NCBI RefSeq assembly: GCF_028527925.1
Contig: NZ_JAPESW010000026.1
Location: forward strand, 1 to 51,839
Origin: Cellulomonas fimi
Lineage (GTDB): Bacteria > Actinomycetota > Actinomycetes > Actinomycetales > Cellulomonadaceae
Reading direction: 5' to 3'
Length of the DNA stretch: 51,839 nucleotides
Under the pieces are notes generated by a model. That model did no database searches. It was not told the DNA's origin and worked only from the letters and a program-made list of their open reading frames with translations. Position 1 is the stretch's first letter. Each line of letters opens with the position of its first letter. Below are positions 49,606 through 51,839 of this stretch, one piece after another. Both the position numbers and the translations under genes were made by a program.

Positions 49606-50981
49606 CGGCCCACCAGGTTCTGCCCGCAGACGCGCAGCGTCTCGCCCACGACGCCACCCGCGGCGGGGGACGCGAGGAATGCGACCGCCTCGGCGACGTC
49701 GACGGGCAGGCCGCCCTGCTGGAGCGAGTTGAGCCGCCGCGCGACCTGCCGCGTGACGGCGGGGATGCGCGCGGTCATCTCGGTCTCGATGAAGCCCGGC
49801 GCGACCGCGTTGGCGGTGCCGCCGAACGGGACGAGGAGCGGCGCGGTCGCGCGGACCATGCCGATGACGCCGCCCTTCGACGCCGCGTAGTTGGTCTGGC
49901 CGCGGTTGCCCGCGATGCCCGACGTCGACGCGAGCGAGACGATGCGCGGCGCGTCGGTGAAGTCGCCCGACGTGAGCAGCGCCTCGTTGATCCGCAGCTG
50001 GCTCGCGATGTTGACCGCCAGCACGGACTCCCACTTGTCGGGGGTCATGTTGGCGAGCAGCTTGTCGCGCGTGATGCCGGCGTTGTGCACGACGACGTCG
50101 AGCCGCCCGTGCCGCTGGAGGGCGTGCGCGAGGATGCGCGCGCCTGCGTCGTCGGCCGTGACGTCGAGCTGGAGCGCGGTGCCGTGGATCTCGTTGGCGA
50201 CGGCGGCGAGCTGCTCACCGGCCGCGGGCACGTCGACCGCGACGACGGTCGCACCGTCGCGGGCCAGCGTCTGCGCGATCGCCTTGCCGATGCCGCGCGC
50301 GGCTCCGGTCACGACCGCGACGCGCCCGTCGAGCGGCAAGTCCCACGACGCCGGCAGCGCGCCCGCGTCCGACGCGACGGTCAGCAGCTGCCCGTCGACG
50401 AACGCGGACCGCGCGGACAGGAAGAACCGCAGGGCGCCGAGCACGGACGGCGCGGTCACGGGCACGCTCTCGCGCAGCACGACCCCGTTGCCGGTCGCCC
50501 CGCCGCGCAGCTCCTTGGCGAGCGACCGCAGCAGCCCGTCGACGCCCTGCCGGGCCGCGGCGAGCGCGGGGGCGTCGTCGACGCCCGCCTCGCGCGAGAC
50601 GGTGACGACGCGGCCGCCGCGCGCGAGCCCCTTGAGCGTCCCGGCTGCCGCGAGGACGGGTTCCGCGAGCTGGTCGGGGTGCGTCACGCCGGTGAGCACG
50701 AGCACGACGGCCGCGTACCGGGTGTCCGGGTTCGCGTGCCGGTGCACCTCGAGGTCCCAGCCGTCGAGGACCGTCGCGCCGGGCGCGCCGCCGGCCGGGC
50801 CGGACAGCACCGCGGCGAGCGCGTCGGCGTCGTCGTCGCGACCCAGCACCAGGACGGGCCCGTCGACCAGCGGGGAGCCGGGACGGTGGCGGCGCAGCGG
50901 CGTCGGCTGGGGGAGCCCGAGCTGCTTGGCGATCTTCTTCGTGACGCCGCTGTTGACGAGGTTGAGGTAGGTGTCGGTCAT
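49602..50981 (-). CDS. two-domain 3-oxoacyl reductase (FabG4-like)
   Basis: The 459-residue protein is longer than simple FabG. The first 200 residues form a flavodoxin-like domain and the second half is a full SDR: VAVVTGAARGIGKAIAQTLA (about 215-234), VVHNAGITRDKLLANM, the serine in VSLASTSGIAG and YAASKGGVIGM with catalytic Tyr and Lys. This layout matches mycobacterial FabG4, an NAD(H)-dependent 3-ketoacyl-CoA reductase. ATG 50981 is chosen; GTG 50987 would overlap the thiolase stop as GTGA and is also plausible. Confidence 0.94.
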   Translation of the reverse strand: MTDTYLNLVNSGVTKKIAKQLGLPQPTPLRRHRPGSPLVDGPVLVLGRDDDADALAAVLSGPAGGAPGATVLDGWDLEVHRHANPDTRYAAVVLVLTGVTHPDQLAEPVLAAAGTLKGLARGGRVVTVSREAGVDDAPALAAARQGVDGLLRSLAKELRGGATGNGVVLRESVPVTAPSVLGALRFFLSARSAFVDGQLLTVASDAGALPASWDLPLDGRVAVVTGAARGIGKAIAQTLARDGATVVAVDVPAAGEQLAAVANEIHGTALQLDVTADDAGARILAHALQRHGRLDVVVHNAGITRDKLLANMTPDKWESVLAVNIASQLRINEALLTSGDFTDAPRIVSLASTSGIAGNRGQTNYAASKGGVIGMVRATAPLLVPFGGTANAVAPGFIETEMTARIPAVTRQVARRLNSLQQGGLPVDVAEAVAFLASPAAGGVVGETLRVCGQNLVGR

Positions 50982-50983
50982 GG

Positions 50984-51839
50984 TCACGCCGCCTCGAGGA
51001 TCGCGGTGAGGCCCAGCCCGCCGGCCGCGCACACGGACACCAGCGCCCGCACGGGGCGCCCTTCGGCCTGCTTGCGCCGGTGCAGCTCCTTGCTGATGGT
51101 GGCGACGATCCGCCCGCCCGTGGCCGCGAACGGGTGGCCCGCGGCGAGCGAGGACCCGTGCACGTTGAGCCGCGCCCGGTCGACGGACCCGAAAGCCCCG
51201 TCGAGCCCGAGCCGCTCCTTGCCGAACTGCTCCGACTCCCACGCGGCGAGCGTCGTGAGGACGGTCGACGCGAACGCCTCGTGGATCTCGACGTAGTCGA
51301 GGTCGTCGAGCGTCAGGCCGTTGCGCGCCAGCAGGCGCGGGACCGCGAAGACCGGGGCCATGAGCAGCCCGTCGACGCCGTGCACGAAGTCGACCGCCGC
51401 GGCCTCGGCGTCGACCACGACGGCGAGCGGCGTGAGGTCGTGCGCGGCGGCCCACTCGTCCGAGCCGAGCAGGACGGTCGACGCGCCGTCGGTGAGCGGC
51501 GTCGAGTTGCCGGCGGTCATCGTCGCTGGCGTGTCGAGCCCGAGCCCGAACACGGGCTTGAGCTTGGCGAGCTTCTCGAGCGAGGTGTCGGGGCGCAGGT
51601 TGCCGTCGGTCGTCTGGCCGCGGAACGGCGTGACGAGGTCGTCGAAGAACCCGTCGGCCCACGCGGCGGCGAGGCGCTGGTGCGACGCGAACGCGATCTC
51701 GTCCTGCGCCTCACGCGTGATGCCCCACTGCGCGGTGGTCAGCGCCTGGTGCTCGCCCATGGACAGGCCGGTGCGCGGCTCGTCGGTGCGCGGCGCGGCG
51801 GGCGCGAGGTCCTTGGGGCGGAGACGCGACGCGACGGCG
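50984..51839 (-). CDS. acetyl-CoA C-acyltransferase (thiolase), N-terminus off the window
   Basis: The frame runs off the right edge, so only about 285 C-terminal residues are seen. They include TAGNSTPLTDGAST, VEIHEAFASTVL, VHGSSLAAGHPFAATGGR (the HPxG His) and VSVCAAGGLGL (the second catalytic Cys). The first catalytic Cys lies in the missing part. Thiolases cleave 3-ketoacyl-CoA or condense acyl-CoAs. The following FabG4-like and MaoC genes make a three-enzyme fatty-acyl module in one operon, which could run in the degradative or the chain-extending direction. Confidence 0.93.
   Translation of the reverse strand, partial: AVASRLRPKDLAPAAPRTDEPRTGLSMGEHQALTTAQWGITREAQDEIAFASHQRLAAAWADGFFDDLVTPFRGQTTDGNLRPDTSLEKLAKLKPVFGLGLDTPATMTAGNSTPLTDGASTVLLGSDEWAAAHDLTPLAVVVDAEAAAVDFVHGVDGLLMAPVFAVPRLLARNGLTLDDLDYVEIHEAFASTVLTTLAAWESEQFGKERLGLDGAFGSVDRARLNVHGSSLAAGHPFAATGGRIVATISKELHRRKQAEGRPVRALVSVCAAGGLGLTAILEAA

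Overview
The window is about 52 kb of very GC-rich DNA (I estimate well over 70% G+C). It has dense genes, many GTG starts, frequent 4-bp ATGA/GTGA overlaps, strong G/C bias at third codon positions, actinobacterial families (DUF3151, a FabG4-like two-domain reductase) and actinobacterial riboswitches. This suggests the chromosome of a Cellulomonas-like member of the Micrococcales. No tRNA, rRNA, insertion sequence, phage gene or CRISPR array was seen. The sequence reads as ordinary chromosome with one accessory-looking lipid/glycoside cluster.

Layout. 0.2-3.5 kb: a NmrA-type oxidoreductase, a GNAT acetyltransferase, a SpoU rRNA/tRNA methylase and class II fructose-bisphosphate aldolase, closed by a perfect 20-bp terminator stem. 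3.6-6.6 kb: a partner-switching module with two STAS anti-anti-sigma proteins flanking one PAS/GAF/PP2C/HATPase protein. 6.8-15.9 kb: DUF3151, purA, a membrane protein, an MFS exporter divergent from an ArsR-type regulator over a four-copy operator array, purD, an AAA ATPase and purC. 16-20.2 kb: a siderophore ABC transporter behind a DtxR/IdeR-like box. 20.2-25.5 kb: a DRGH nuclease, an amidohydrolase, purS-purQ, a tandem GNAT and a DUF72 protein. 25.5-26.7 kb: a cysteine-codon leader peptide before a short luciferase-like protein, then a cupin.

26.9-34.4 kb is the most unusual block. Two convergent operons encode a KAS III/OleA-type condensing enzyme, a metallo-beta-lactamase-fold hydrolase, a 28-codon ORF coupled on both sides, an F390-synthetase-like adenylating enzyme, an apparent alpha/beta-hydrolase-glycosyltransferase fusion, a GT21-like glycosyltransferase and an SDR. 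The enzyme classes recall the OleABCD beta-lactone/olefin pathway, but mostly from different families and with glycosyltransferases added. The fusion junction lies beside a 7-nt homopolymer whose loss of one base would restore two genes with a GTGA overlap.

34.5-39.5 kb: a DrrAB-like ABC exporter divergent from a TetR regulator over a clear palindrome, an ABC-F protein and a small anchored protein. 39.7-43.2 kb: a sulfur locus in which rhodanese-metZ (minus) and a SufS-like desulfurase (plus) diverge from one intergenic region carrying a SAM-I riboswitch on one strand and a SAM-IV riboswitch on the other. 43.2-48.7 kb: a pentapeptide-repeat protein, a GNAT, an MprF-like lysyltransferase homologue, a DMT-like membrane protein, a PdxH-like oxidase and two small proteins. 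48.7-51.8 kb: a minus-strand thiolase-FabG4-MaoC operon running off the right edge.

A recurrent theme is a TANNNT or CANNNT hexamer 6-8 nt before the start codon with no Shine-Dalgarno, so leaderless transcription is probably common here.
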